A stretch of DNA of 45,876 nt from Verrucomicrobiota bacterium (GCA_016235545.1 JACRKB010000311.1:1-45876), one strand, 5' to 3'; shown: positions 15,932 through 24,029, counted from the first letter of the stretch. The notes: generated by a model not told the origin, from the letters alone. Numbers and translations are program-made.

Positions 15932-17366
15932 TTGGTTTGCCCTTGGTTTCATCCGATGTTTCCGCGAGCGGAAGCAGCACGCGGAATCGAGCGCCGCGCC
16001 CCTCTTCGCTCGCCACTTCCACCTGCCCGCCGTGCGCGGTGCAAATCGCCTTCACGATGGACAGCCCGATGCCCGCGCCGCCCAGCTCACGCGAGCGGGC
16101 CTTGTCCACGCGGAAGAAGCGCTCGAAGACGTGCGGCAGCGCACCGCTGGGAATGCCGATGCCCGTGTCCGTCACCTCCAGCAAGGCCTTGCCTACGTGT
16201 GGGGCGGCCACAACCGAGAGCGTCACGGAGCCGCCCTGCGGCGTGTATTTGATGGCGTTGTCGAGGAGGTTGACGACGACCTGCTTGAGCCGGGCGCGGT
16301 CGCCCTCGACAGCCACGGCGCGTGGAGCGAGGCAGTTGAGCGACACCTGCTTGTCCTCGGCAAGCAGGCTCATCTGCTCTGCGGTGCTGGCCACAAGCTG
16401 GCCGAGGTCGAACCGCACCGACTCGGCTTGCGCCTCGCCCGCATCCAACCGCGAGAGCGCAAAGAGGTGCTCGACGATCTTGGCGAGCCGCTCGACTTCC
16501 TCCAGCACGCTGCCGAGACGGTCCTGCAACTCGGGCGCGCCATCGGTCTGCTGCAACATGGTCTCCAGTTCGCCGCGCAGGATGGTCAGCGGTGTGCGCA
16601 GCTCGTGCGAGGCGTCGGCCATGAAACGGCGGTTGTGGCTCAAGGCCTCGTCCAACCGCGCAATCATCTGGTTCAGCGCGGTGGACAGACGCTCCAGCTC
16701 GTCGCCGGTGCGCGGGACGGGCAGGCGCTCGCCGAGGTTGTGCGAGGAAATCTGCTCGGCACCGTGGATGATTTTCCGCACCGGCTCCAAGGCCCGCCGC
16801 GCCAGGAACCACCCGCCACCCGCCGCCACGGCCAGCAGGAACGGAAAGGCCAGCGCGAACGTCACGAGCCACTCGCGCAGCACCGTCTGCACCGGCCCGA
16901 GCGATGAGCCAACTTCGACGTGGAAAGTCCCGGCCGCCGTCGGCACGGGGCCGGTGACAATCAGCAGGCTCTCGCTCTCCGCCGGCGACTCCACGCGCGC
17001 GTAAGCCCGCGTCACCGTCGCGGCGGGCAGCGGCACTTTAGCCGGGTCGAAGCTCAAATCCGCCGGCACGCCGCAGACGTAAAGCACGCTGCCATCCGGC
17101 CGCGTCACGCGGATGAAGCGGCTGTTCAACTCCGGCGCGTAGCTCTCGCGGATTTCCTGGATGATGTGCTCCTCACCCAGTTGCGCGACGCGCGCGACCA
17201 GCGTCTCGGCGATGACGCCCGCGCGCTTGGACTGCGTCTCGCGGAGGTTTTTCTCCAAATGATGCTTCATGCCAAAATACATGAAGCCGCCGAGCAGCAC
17301 GAAGCCGACGGCGATGACGCCCGCATACCAGGCGGTGAGCTGGAAGCCGATGGAGCGGGTGTTCAT
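15921..17366 (-). CDS. Sensor histidine kinase (CusS/heavy-metal type)
   Basis: 481-residue inner-membrane kinase. TM1 at about residues 10-32, a periplasmic sensor of about 125 residues, TM2 near 160-180 (FALAFPFLLAVAAGGGWFLARRAL), then HAMP, dimerisation/phosphoacceptor box ADASHELRTPL with His254, N-box NLLDNAIKYTP, G1 DTGIGI, F-box FERFFRVD and G2 GGAGIGLSIV. It is read immediately after the response regulator (ATGA overlap) and runs 11 nt into the adaptor gene, so sensing and pump are expressed together. Resemblance to CusS in layout suggests metals or envelope damage as signals, but no metal-binding cluster is obvious in the periplasmic part. Confidence 0.95.
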   Translation of the reverse strand: MNTRSIGFQLTAWYAGVIAVGFVLLGGFMYFGMKHHLEKNLRETQSKRAGVIAETLVARVAQLGEEHIIQEIRESYAPELNSRFIRVTRPDGSVLYVCGVPADLSFDPAKVPLPAATVTRAYARVESPAESESLLIVTGPVPTAAGTFHVEVGSSLGPVQTVLREWLVTFALAFPFLLAVAAGGGWFLARRALEPVRKIIHGAEQISSHNLGERLPVPRTGDELERLSTALNQMIARLDEALSHNRRFMADASHELRTPLTILRGELETMLQQTDGAPELQDRLGSVLEEVERLAKIVEHLFALSRLDAGEAQAESVRFDLGQLVASTAEQMSLLAEDKQVSLNCLAPRAVAVEGDRARLKQVVVNLLDNAIKYTPQGGSVTLSVVAAPHVGKALLEVTDTGIGIPSGALPHVFERFFRVDKARSRELGGAGIGLSIVKAICTAHGGQVEVASEEGRGARFRVLLPLAETSDETKGKPNAG

Positions 17367-18043
17367 CCGAGCGTGCCCTCGCTCAGGCTGTAGCCCACGC
17401 CGCGCACGGTGCGGATGAGCTTGGTGGCAAACGGGTCGTCCACCTTCGCGCGCAGGTGGCGGACATACACGTCCACGATGTTCGTCAGGCCCTCGAAGCT
17501 CTCGTCCCAGACGTGCTCGATGATCATCGTGCGGGACAGCACGCGGCCCGCGTGAGCCATGAAGTATTCGAGCAAGGCGTATTCCTTGCCCGTGAGTTCG
17601 ATGCGCGTCCCCGCGCGCCGCACCTGCTGCGTGAGCCGGTCTAGTTCGAGGTCCGCCACGTGCAACGTGCTGCTGCGCACCGCCGGTCCGCGCCGGAGCA
17701 GCGCCTTCACCCGCACGGCCAGCTCCGCGAACGCGAAGGGCTTGGTGAGGTAGTCGTCCGCGCCCGCCTCGAAGTTCTCGACCTTTGCGGCGGTGTCGTC
17801 CTTCGCGGTCAGGATGAGCACCGGCACCTCGGGCGTGTGGCGGCGGATGCGCTTGAGCACTTCCGTGCCGTTCAACACCGGCAGCATCAGGTCGAGGATG
17901 ATGGCGTCGTAGCTGAAGCTGGCGGCGAACTCGCAGGCGCTCTGACCGTCGAAGGCCAGGTCCACGGCGAACCGCTCGGCGCGCAGTCCGCGCGCCACAA
18001 AGTCTGAAACCTTCCGATCATCCTCAGCTAGGAGCAGTCGCAT
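17363..18043 (-). CDS. OmpR/PhoB-family response regulator
   Basis: 226-residue DNA-binding regulator. Receiver domain residues 1-118 with acidic pocket Glu7/Asp8/Asp9, phosphoacceptor Asp51 (IILDLMLP), the conserved Thr in LILTAKDD and Lys in ADDYLTKPF. A winged-helix effector domain follows (LTGKEYALLEYFMAH...VDVYVRHLRAKVDD...IRTVRGVGYSL). The ATG at 18043 is chosen over 18079 because receivers start directly at MRLLLAEDD. First gene of the RR-HK-adaptor-RraA-RND-RND-TolC operon. Direct repeats lie in the short divergent region upstream and may be its own binding site. Confidence 0.95.
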   Translation of the reverse strand: MRLLLAEDDRKVSDFVARGLRAERFAVDLAFDGQSACEFAASFSYDAIILDLMLPVLNGTEVLKRIRRHTPEVPVLILTAKDDTAAKVENFEAGADDYLTKPFAFAELAVRVKALLRRGPAVRSSTLHVADLELDRLTQQVRRAGTRIELTGKEYALLEYFMAHAGRVLSRTMIIEHVWDESFEGLTNIVDVYVRHLRAKVDDPFATKLIRTVRGVGYSLSEGTLG

Positions 18044-18074
18044 GTCGTGTTGTTCGACCGCAGCGTCAGCGCCA

Positions 18075-18105
18075 AACATTAAAGAATTCCGAACGGAACA
18101 TTAAA
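18075..18105. promoter_or_regulatory. Candidate operator: direct repeats in the divergent region
   Basis: AACATTAAA occurs at 18075-18083 and again at 18097-18105, 22 bp apart (two helical turns), between the response-regulator ATG and the divergent HEAT gene. Between them is the palindrome TTCCGAACGGAA, and GAACGG/CCGTTC form an inverted repeat across the second copy. OmpR-family regulators commonly bind direct repeats upstream of their own operon, so autoregulation is plausible. No clean -10/-35 pair was identified. Confidence 0.35.
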
Positions 18106-18167
18106 AGCCGTTCAGAATCGCGACGGGCGCTTGTCTTCGGTGACGACGCGGGCGTATTGGTTCCAGC

Positions 18168-18968
18168 ATGAAGCCACCAGCCGAAGACCGTGCCGACCGG
18201 GATTACTGGCTTGTGATGGGTGCGCTTTCCATCGCCATCCTCGCCTTTGTCTTTGCCAACCGGGAGCCGGCCCGCGAGTCACGCCCCCTCAATGCGTGGC
18301 TGCGGGACCTGGATGCGAACGAGCCATACCGCCGCGCCCGCGCGGAAGCGGCCCTGCGGCAGATGGGCGTGACCGTCGTGCCGGCACTGCTGGCGCGGCT
18401 CGAATCCAACTACACCAACGACCATGCGTTGGCTGTCCTCGGCTTCGCCGCCTTGGGAAACCAAGCCAGACCCGCCCTCCCGCGACTCACCGAACTACTG
18501 CGCAGAGAGCCGACCATGTTGTCGGCGGCGCGTGCTCTCGCGGCCATCGGGCCGGCTGGCGTGCCGTTGCTGACCAACGCGCTGGCCGGGCCATTCCGTC
18601 CGGTCCGCACCAGTTGCGCCCGCGCGCTGGGCCGGATGCGTGGCGATGGCCGGCCAGCCGTGCCTGCGCTCGTCAGCGTGCTGGACGACAACGACGACGA
18701 CCTGCGCTATTTCGCCACGCGCTCCTTGGGGAACCTCGCCATCGAACCCGTGAAAGCCGTGCCTGCGCTGATGACCCGCTTGGAGGACCGCAACGTGGAA
18801 GTCCGCAAAGTCGCGGCGCGCTCGCTCGGCCAGTTTCGGGGACGAGCCAAGGTGGCCTTGCCCGCCTTGGTCAAGGCGCTCGACGACCAAGACCTCGGCA
18901 TGAAGCTGACTGCTGCTTTTGCTCTGCGGGAAATCAATCCCTCCATCGGCAACGAAGGGCTGAAATAG
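18168..18968 (+). CDS. Membrane-anchored HEAT-repeat protein
   Basis: 266-residue protein with one N-terminal membrane helix (YWLVMGALSIAILAFVFA) and then tandem HEAT-like repeats of about 35-40 residues: motifs such as ALRQMGVTVVPALLARL, AALGNQARPALPRLTELL, ARALGRMRGDGRPAVPALV, ATRSLGNLAIEPVKAVPALM and AARSLGQFRGRAKVALPALV. HEAT solenoids are protein-binding scaffolds; no catalytic residues are apparent. It is divergently transcribed from the efflux regulator, with 124 bp between starts, and is followed closely by the convergent pseudopilin gene. Function unknown. Confidence 0.85.
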   Translation: MKPPAEDRADRDYWLVMGALSIAILAFVFANREPARESRPLNAWLRDLDANEPYRRARAEAALRQMGVTVVPALLARLESNYTNDHALAVLGFAALGNQARPALPRLTELLRREPTMLSAARALAAIGPAGVPLLTNALAGPFRPVRTSCARALGRMRGDGRPAVPALVSVLDDNDDDLRYFATRSLGNLAIEPVKAVPALMTRLEDRNVEVRKVAARSLGQFRGRAKVALPALVKALDDQDLGMKLTAAFALREINPSIGNEGLK

Positions 18969-19007
18969 TCGCGCAGAGCGCAAGGCGCGTTCCGATGGCG
19001 AGCCGTC

Positions 19008-19919
19008 TCAGAGGATTGGCGGCGGGTCAATGTCCTGGCCACCGCCGGAGAAGAGCGCGTTCGAGGCGGGCGCGGAGACCCCGAAGCTGCCATCGGGGTT
19101 CATCACGTAGCCGAGCTGCGCGGGCTTGAGCTTCTCGACGTGACCGTCGAGGAAGACGGTGTTCGCGTAGGCGTCGTGGCGCGCGTCCACGCCGCCGCGA
19201 TGCTGCGGGGCGCGGTTGGCGTCGTCGCAAAAGTCGGAGACGCCGGGGACGAGGCGCGGCGGGTCGAGAGCCCAGGCGTGGTAGGCAAGGCGCGCGCGGT
19301 CCACGCTGCCGTCCGGGTCGTAGGGCGTGCGGGACGCGGCAGGCTTGCCAGCGGCGGTGCCGAGCGAATCCGCGACGAGGACGGTGCGACTGGCGGCGAG
19401 GGCGTCCACGCGGACGGGGAAGGCGATGAAGCTGCCAGCGGCGTTCATGCGGCTGTTGCCGAGGAACTCGAAGTTGTAGCCGTAGCCGAGGTCGCGGTTG
19501 TTCACGCGCTCCGGGGCGCTGGGGCAGAGGAAAAGCTTGTTGTCCACGAGCTTGGTGTTGTCGTCGGCCGGATTGGCGGAGGGCGTGTTGAACGCGCAGA
19601 CCTTGCTGGCCGCGCCGAGCGTGACGAACCAGCGCGGGCGGAAATGCTGGCCGTTGCCAACCTCGTAGAGATTGCGCGGGTCGCTGTTTGCCCCGACGCG
19701 CGGCATGCGTCCAGGGACGGAGACGGCGTCGTGCGAGTCGGCGTAGAGCTGGCAGGCGAGGGCAATCTGGCGCTGATTGGAGGCGCACTGTGCGGCGCGG
19801 GCGATGTTCTTGCCGCGCGCGAGCGCAGGAAGAAGAAGTCCAGCCAGCACGGCGATGATGGCGATGACCACCAGCAGTTCGAGGAGCGTGAAGCCCTGGC
19901 GGCGGGAGGAAATGTTCAC
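19008..19919 (-). CDS. Type II secretion-like pseudopilin with H-X9-DG motif
   Basis: 303-residue prepilin-type protein. Leader VNISSRRQ then the prepilin peptidase site G|FTLLELLVVIAIIAVLAGLLLPAL; the Glu at +5 is present. The C-terminal part has the H-X9-DG signature (HDAYANTVFLDG) common in the large pseudopilin families of Planctomycetes and Verrucomicrobia. No ATG is available: GTG at 19919 gives a short, normal leader; GTG at 20009 overlaps the hisC stop and would add 30 residues read from repeat-like spacer DNA. Such proteins are usually secreted or surface-exposed with unknown ligands. Confidence 0.88.
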   Translation of the reverse strand: MNISSRRQGFTLLELLVVIAIIAVLAGLLLPALARGKNIARAAQCASNQRQIALACQLYADSHDAVSVPGRMPRVGANSDPRNLYEVGNGQHFRPRWFVTLGAASKVCAFNTPSANPADDNTKLVDNKLFLCPSAPERVNNRDLGYGYNFEFLGNSRMNAAGSFIAFPVRVDALAASRTVLVADSLGTAAGKPAASRTPYDPDGSVDRARLAYHAWALDPPRLVPGVSDFCDDANRAPQHRGGVDARHDAYANTVFLDGHVEKLKPAQLGYVMNPDGSFGVSAPASNALFSGGGQDIDPPPIL

Positions 19920-20005
19920 GCGCCGTTCTAGGCGTGCCGGGCGAGGGCAGGCAAGGAGTTTCAGCCCCGCGTTCCTGGCGGCAGGCGGGGACGACCGCCG
20001 CCACT

Positions 20006-21136
20006 TCACTTCCCGGCCGAAATCCGCCGCACTGTCGGCACGAAGGTTTCCATCTCAGCCTCGGAGCCGATGGTGATGCGCAGGTAGTCGCGCACTTCGG
20101 GATGCTTGAACCAGCGGACGAGCAGCTTGCGCGCGCGCAGTTTCGCGAGCCATTCCTCGGCGGAAAGCCGCACCGGCGGCCTGACAAGCAGGAAATTGGT
20201 CTGGCTCGGCAGCACCGCCCAACCGAGACCGGTCAGCTCCGCAGTGACCAGCTCGCGCGTGGCGATGATGCGCCGGAAGTTGCGGCGGTAGTGCGGCAGG
20301 TCGTCGAGCGTCGCGAGCGCAGCGATTTGGCCGAGGCCGTTGACGTTGTAACTGTCGCGCACCTTGTCCAGCGCCGCGATGAGGTCCGCGTGGCCGACGA
20401 AGTAGCCGATGCGCTGAAAGCACAACGAGTAGGCCTTCGAGAATGTCCGGGAGACGAGCACGTGCGGGTGCTTGAGCGCGAGAGTCATCGCGTTCTCGCG
20501 GGCGAAGTCCACATAGGCCTCGTCCAGCACCACGACGCCGCGCGACTTTGCGCAGAGCGCATCCAGTTCCGCCGTGCGGTAGCCGCGTCCGCTCGGTGCG
20601 TTCGGCGTGGTGATGAGCGAGAGAGCGGCGAGGAAGTCCCAGCCGCGCTTGGGCAGCGCGGCCAGCGCTGGCAGGGAGAAGTCGGCGTTGAGGGGAACTG
20701 CATTGCACCGGGCACCGGCGATTTCCGCCAGGACGGGATAAAGCGAGTAGCTCGGGCTGAAGAACTGAACTGTTGACATCGCCACCGCCGGCTTTGGGCT
20801 TTGGGCTTTGGACTTGGGACTCGGTTCAACGAACGCGCGCGTCGCCAAGGCCAGCAGCTCATCCGAGCCATTGCCGACGATGATGTTCTCCGGCGCGCAG
20901 CCGTGGAGCTTGGCAAGCTTTTCGCGCAGCGCGGACGCTGTCGGGTTCGGGTAAAGCCTGAGCCGTCCGTCCACGGCGGCCTTCACAGCGGCGAGACCGT
21001 TCGGTGAGGGCGGGTAGGGATTCTCGTTCGTGTTGAGCTTGATGAGGCCGCGAATTCTCGGCTGCTCGCCGGGGACATAGGCGTGCAACCGCTGAACCAG
21101 CGGGCGAATCAACGGGCGTGGGGCGCGAACTGCCAT
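20006..21136 (-). CDS. hisC: Histidinol-phosphate aminotransferase
   Basis: PLP-dependent class I/II aminotransferase catalysing the histidinol-phosphate step of histidine biosynthesis, cytoplasmic. Family marks: LNTNENPYPPSP, YPNPTASALREKLA, the GNGSDELLALATRAF segment, the PLP-binding VVVLDEAYVDFA, and the Schiff-base lysine in SRTFSKAYSLCFQRIGYFVG. Between RAFVEP and STVQFFSPSYSLYP it carries the low-complexity insert SPKSKAQSPKPAVAM, encoded by a 7-bp tandem array (20791-20825). ATG at 21136 fits the family start (MAVRAPRPLIRPLVQRL); an ATG at 21184 would begin 6 nt from a palindromic repeat. Not near other his genes here. Confidence 0.92.
   Translation of the reverse strand: MAVRAPRPLIRPLVQRLHAYVPGEQPRIRGLIKLNTNENPYPPSPNGLAAVKAAVDGRLRLYPNPTASALREKLAKLHGCAPENIIVGNGSDELLALATRAFVEPSPKSKAQSPKPAVAMSTVQFFSPSYSLYPVLAEIAGARCNAVPLNADFSLPALAALPKRGWDFLAALSLITTPNAPSGRGYRTAELDALCAKSRGVVVLDEAYVDFARENAMTLALKHPHVLVSRTFSKAYSLCFQRIGYFVGHADLIAALDKVRDSYNVNGLGQIAALATLDDLPHYRRNFRRIIATRELVTAELTGLGWAVLPSQTNFLLVRPPVRLSAEEWLAKLRARKLLVRWFKHPEVRDYLRITIGSEAEMETFVPTVRRISAGK
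20791..20825. repeat. Heptanucleotide array H3 inside hisC
   Basis: Five 7-bp units: three GGCTTTG, then GACTTGG and GACTCGG. Coding (on the minus strand) for the SPKSKAQSPKP insert. 35 nt is not a multiple of three, so flanking bases compensate to keep the frame. Confidence 0.85.
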
Positions 21137-21189
21137 GCGCAGAGTGTCAGGAAAAACCGGCACGGAAGTCGAGCCGGGGTTCATTTCCC

Positions 21190-21259
21190 GTAGGAGACGA
21201 CGTGAGGAGTCTCACTTGTCTCCGCTGAAAAGTTAGAGACTCCTCACGTCGTCTCCTAC
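21190..21259. repeat. GTAG-headed BIME-like palindrome
   Basis: Perfect 24-bp inverted repeat: left arm 21190-21213 begins GTAGGAGACGACGTGAGG, right arm 21236-21259 is its exact complement; 22-nt loop. Each arm is itself an imperfect hairpin (GAGAC/GTCTC stem, a mismatch pair, C-G, GTGA loop) preceded by GTAG, which is the layout of REP sequences recognised by RAYT transposases. It separates hisC from the dimethylformamidase-like gene. Confidence 0.85.
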
Positions 21260-21266
21260 AAATGCG

Positions 21267-22811
21267 TCACGCCCCGCAGCGCTTCAGCAGGTTTTGCGTG
21301 ATGCGCTGCACGCGGGCGTCGGGGCCGTGCGGACGGCTCCAGTGCGACCACGGGAGGATGTGGCCGGGCGGCGAGCTGAGGGCCTGCGGCCACCAGATGG
21401 TCGCGGCGTTGAAGACGATGTTCTTCTTCGGGCCGGGGAAAATGGTCGCGGTCCAGTGCGCGGGGGTGGTGCCGCCACGCCAGACGGTGCCTTCGCCCAC
21501 GACTTCAAGTCCGGGGATGTTCGCGGGCGCGCCGTGGTGCTCCCAGCCGACGAGGCCGCGCACGGAGTCGCCCTTCTTCATGCCGGTGCCCTCGAAAATC
21601 CAGTGGTCCGGCTTGGTGCAGACCCAGTCGCCCCCGCCGTTGAAGGGCACGATGCTGCGCGCGCCCATGATGTCCGCCTCGTGGCGCGCGTCGCGCTTCC
21701 AGTCCTTGGTGAACACGCTGATGGACTCCTCGATTTCCTTGTCGGTGAGGCCCGCGTAGATACCGGTGCGCTTGAGGATGCGGTTGGCCTTGCCGCTTGA
21801 GGACGGCAGGAAGGGCGTTCTGCCGAACACGGAATTGCCGCAAAGCCAAAGCGCGTTTGTGCCGGAGGTGATTGCGCTCTTTACCGCGTCGTATTGCCGC
21901 GTGTCCCAATACTCGTCGTGGCCGACACTCAGGAAGGTCTTGCAGCGGGTGATTTGCGCGGCATCGAGGCAGTCGCTGTTCGAACAGTAGGTCACGTCGT
22001 AGCCGTGCTGCTCCAGCCAGTAGGCTAGCGGGAATTCCCAGAGCAGATACTCGCCGGAGCCGATGGACAGCGGGTGCTCGTAAATCTGCGCATACTTCCC
22101 GTAAGGCCGGTCGAAGCTCACCTCGGTGCCGACTGCGTGCGCGCCGCGCGGGTCGGTGTAGAGCGAGTAGTTGTCGGGCCATTTGTTGTAGGCCTGCCAG
22201 GTGTTGTCACTGCACTGGAAGAGCAAATCCGCCGGGCGGTCATCGCGGACGATGAAGGTGATGTAGCTCTGCCAGTATGGCTCGGTGGCCTTGTCCGGCA
22301 CAGTGGTGAGGCGCGTGAGATAAACGCCACTGGGCCACGCAGCGGGAATCTTGAACGAGACGACCGGTGCCCACTTGCACTCGCGCAGGCGGTTCTCACC
22401 GATGGAGGGGTCGGGCTGCTTTGTGCAGGGAATCGGGCCTTCGGTCATCATCAGCCGTGCGCCGCGTCCGCCGTAGTAACCGGTGCGGAAAACCTCGAAG
22501 AGAAACTTCGAGTCGGGGTTGACGCTGACCATGAAGTCCAGCGTCTCGCCAGCCTTCACGCTCTGGCGTGAGCAATAGCCCTCGATGGCCGGGGCGCGGT
22601 GGCCGCCGGTCTTGTCGAGGCGCACGCGGGTGAGCTGCCAGTCGAGGGAGCCGGGCTTGGCGTTTTCGTCGGCGATGAGTGAGCTGCGGCGTGGGCTTGG
22701 GCCTTTGGCTTTCTGCTGCGCATGGCTTTCGCCAGAGGCGAGCACGGCGGCGCTGGCAGCGCTGGCTTGGAGGAATTCACGACGACCAAGGCGGGAGGGG
22801 CGGGATTTCAT
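21267..22811 (-). CDS. Secreted N,N-dimethylformamidase beta-subunit-like protein
   Basis: 514-residue protein with a twin-arginine signal (RLGRREFLQASAASAAVLASG), so probably folded before export. The body resembles the large-subunit-like domain of N,N-dimethylformamidase: FRTGYYGGRGARLM near the start, FQCSDNTWQAYNKWPDNYSLY, FLSVGHDEYWD in the middle and HWIFEGTGMKKGD near the end. These Tyr/Glu-rich segments are where the family's iron ligands lie, but I cannot assign them individually. True substrate unknown; amidase activity is a guess from the family. ATG at 22811 precedes the Tat signal; an ATG at 22859 adds an unlikely leader. A short 7-bp array encodes QKAKGPSP just after the signal. 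Confidence 0.78.
   Translation of the reverse strand: MKSRPSRLGRREFLQASAASAAVLASGESHAQQKAKGPSPRRSSLIADENAKPGSLDWQLTRVRLDKTGGHRAPAIEGYCSRQSVKAGETLDFMVSVNPDSKFLFEVFRTGYYGGRGARLMMTEGPIPCTKQPDPSIGENRLRECKWAPVVSFKIPAAWPSGVYLTRLTTVPDKATEPYWQSYITFIVRDDRPADLLFQCSDNTWQAYNKWPDNYSLYTDPRGAHAVGTEVSFDRPYGKYAQIYEHPLSIGSGEYLLWEFPLAYWLEQHGYDVTYCSNSDCLDAAQITRCKTFLSVGHDEYWDTRQYDAVKSAITSGTNALWLCGNSVFGRTPFLPSSSGKANRILKRTGIYAGLTDKEIEESISVFTKDWKRDARHEADIMGARSIVPFNGGGDWVCTKPDHWIFEGTGMKKGDSVRGLVGWEHHGAPANIPGLEVVGEGTVWRGGTTPAHWTATIFPGPKKNIVFNAATIWWPQALSSPPGHILPWSHWSRPHGPDARVQRITQNLLKRCGA
22693..22713. repeat. Heptanucleotide array H4 (short)
   Basis: Three units GGGCTTG, GGCCTTT, GGCTTTC within the dimethylformamidase-like gene, directly after the Tat signal region. 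Weak on its own; listed because of unit similarity to the other arrays. Confidence 0.4.
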
Positions 22812-22909
22812 GTGTGGAATGAGTGAAGGGGAGATTGGCGCGACGGAGGGATTATTCAACGGCGGTGTTCGCGCGCGCCGCCATTCTCTTCACCGCCCGG
22901 GTTCAGTCA

Positions 22910-22933
22910 GAGACTCCTCACGTCGTCTCCTAC
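22910..22933 (-). repeat. Single REP-like unit at the ribF stop codon
   Basis: An exact 24-nt copy of one arm of the 21190-21259 palindrome. On the minus strand it begins GTAG, and the TAG (22930-22932) is the ribF stop codon, so the repeat supplies or overlaps the end of the gene. Confidence 0.85.
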
Positions 22934-23856
22934 GCGAAGAGCGAGCGCGCGGCGGCGAGGTCGCGGGTGATTTGGGACTGAAGGGCGGCCATGTCAGGGA
23001 ACTTCTGCTCGTCGCGCAGCTTGGCGGCGAAGGTGAGTTCGATCTCCTCGCCGTAGATTTCCTCGGCGAAGTCAAGGAGGTGGACCTCGCATTGCGGGCA
23101 CGGCGTGGGGCTGGCAAGCGTGGGGCGGTGACCGAGGTTCAACGCGCCGCGATGCTCGTGTCCGGCCAGGCGCGCGTGGACGGCATAGACGCCGTTGGGC
23201 GGAAGGACCAGGCCAGACACATCGAGATTGGCAGTGGGGAAGCCGAGCTTGCGCCCGAGCTGGTCGCCGCGAATCACGGTGCCAGCGATGGAATGCTCGC
23301 GGCCGAGCATCTGGCTGGCGGCGGCGAGATCCCCGGTGCGGACGGCTTCGCGGATGCGCGTGCTGCTCACAGGCTCGCCATCGAGAGAGACAGCGGCGAG
23401 ACCGTGGACGGTGAGCTTGAGCTCCGCGCCGAGCTGCCTGAGCAGCGCGACGTTGCCGCTGCGCTTGTGGCCGAAGGTGAATTCGCTGCCGACGCTGACG
23501 CTGTGCAGATGGCCGAAGTCGCGGGCGAGGCCGCGGATGAACTGCTCGCCGGTCTGCTGGCTGAACGCGCGGTCGAAGCGGATGAGGAGCGTGTTCGCGA
23601 CACCGAGCGATTCGATGGCGCGGAGTTTTTGCGGCAGCGAGTAAAGCATCGGCGGCACGCGATCAGGCGCGACGATAGTGTTCGGGTGACGGTCGAAGGT
23701 GATGACGACGGGGACACCCTCGTGCTGGCGGGCGTCGGCGAGCGTCTGCCGGATGACCTGCTGGTGGCCGAGATGCACGCCGTCGAACACGCCGATGGCC
23801 ACGCAGACTTTGCGCGGGCTTGCGGGGAGTTCGGTGGCGGCGGAGAGAATGGTCAT
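22930..23856 (-). CDS. ribF: Bifunctional riboflavin kinase / FAD synthetase
   Basis: Converts riboflavin to FMN and FMN to FAD in the cytoplasm. N-terminal nucleotidyltransferase domain: AIGVFDGVHLGHQQVI (HxGH-like), ITFDRHPN, and SSTRIREAVRTGD. C-terminal riboflavin kinase domain: GTVIRGDQLGRKLGFPTANLD, PPNGVYAV, ALNLGHRPT and the Glu-containing CEVHLLDF. 308 residues is normal. Downstream neighbour of truB as in many bacteria, but a 162-nt palindromic element lies between them, ending 12 nt before the ribF ATG, so the leader is formed partly by the repeat. The stop codon lies in another repeat. Confidence 0.96.
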   Translation of the reverse strand: MTILSAATELPASPRKVCVAIGVFDGVHLGHQQVIRQTLADARQHEGVPVVITFDRHPNTIVAPDRVPPMLYSLPQKLRAIESLGVANTLLIRFDRAFSQQTGEQFIRGLARDFGHLHSVSVGSEFTFGHKRSGNVALLRQLGAELKLTVHGLAAVSLDGEPVSSTRIREAVRTGDLAAASQMLGREHSIAGTVIRGDQLGRKLGFPTANLDVSGLVLPPNGVYAVHARLAGHEHRGALNLGHRPTLASPTPCPQCEVHLLDFAEEIYGEEIELTFAAKLRDEQKFPDMAALQSQITRDLAAARSLFA

Positions 23857-23867
23857 GGCTGGCTTCG

Positions 23868-24029
23868 CTCATTAGCACCCGGCTTCAGCCGGGTGAAGCG
23901 CGAGGAAGCAGGCCGAACCGTTTCAACGGTTTGGCCAGGCGAGGCGGAGGAACGCGCGTAAAACCGTTGAAACGGTTGTCCTTCGTGGGTGATGCGAAAC
24001 ACCCGGCTGAAGCCGGGTGCTAATGAGAG
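23868..24029. repeat. Nested-palindrome element, copy B
   Basis: 162-nt copy between truB and ribF. Ends CTCATTAGCAC (23868) and GTGCTAATGAGAG (to 24029); outer hairpins CACCCGGC/GCCGGGTG with TTCA and TGAA loops; inner hairpins ACCGTTTCAACGGT and AACCGTTGAAACGGTT. The middle ~50 nt differs from the other copies. Confidence 0.92.
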
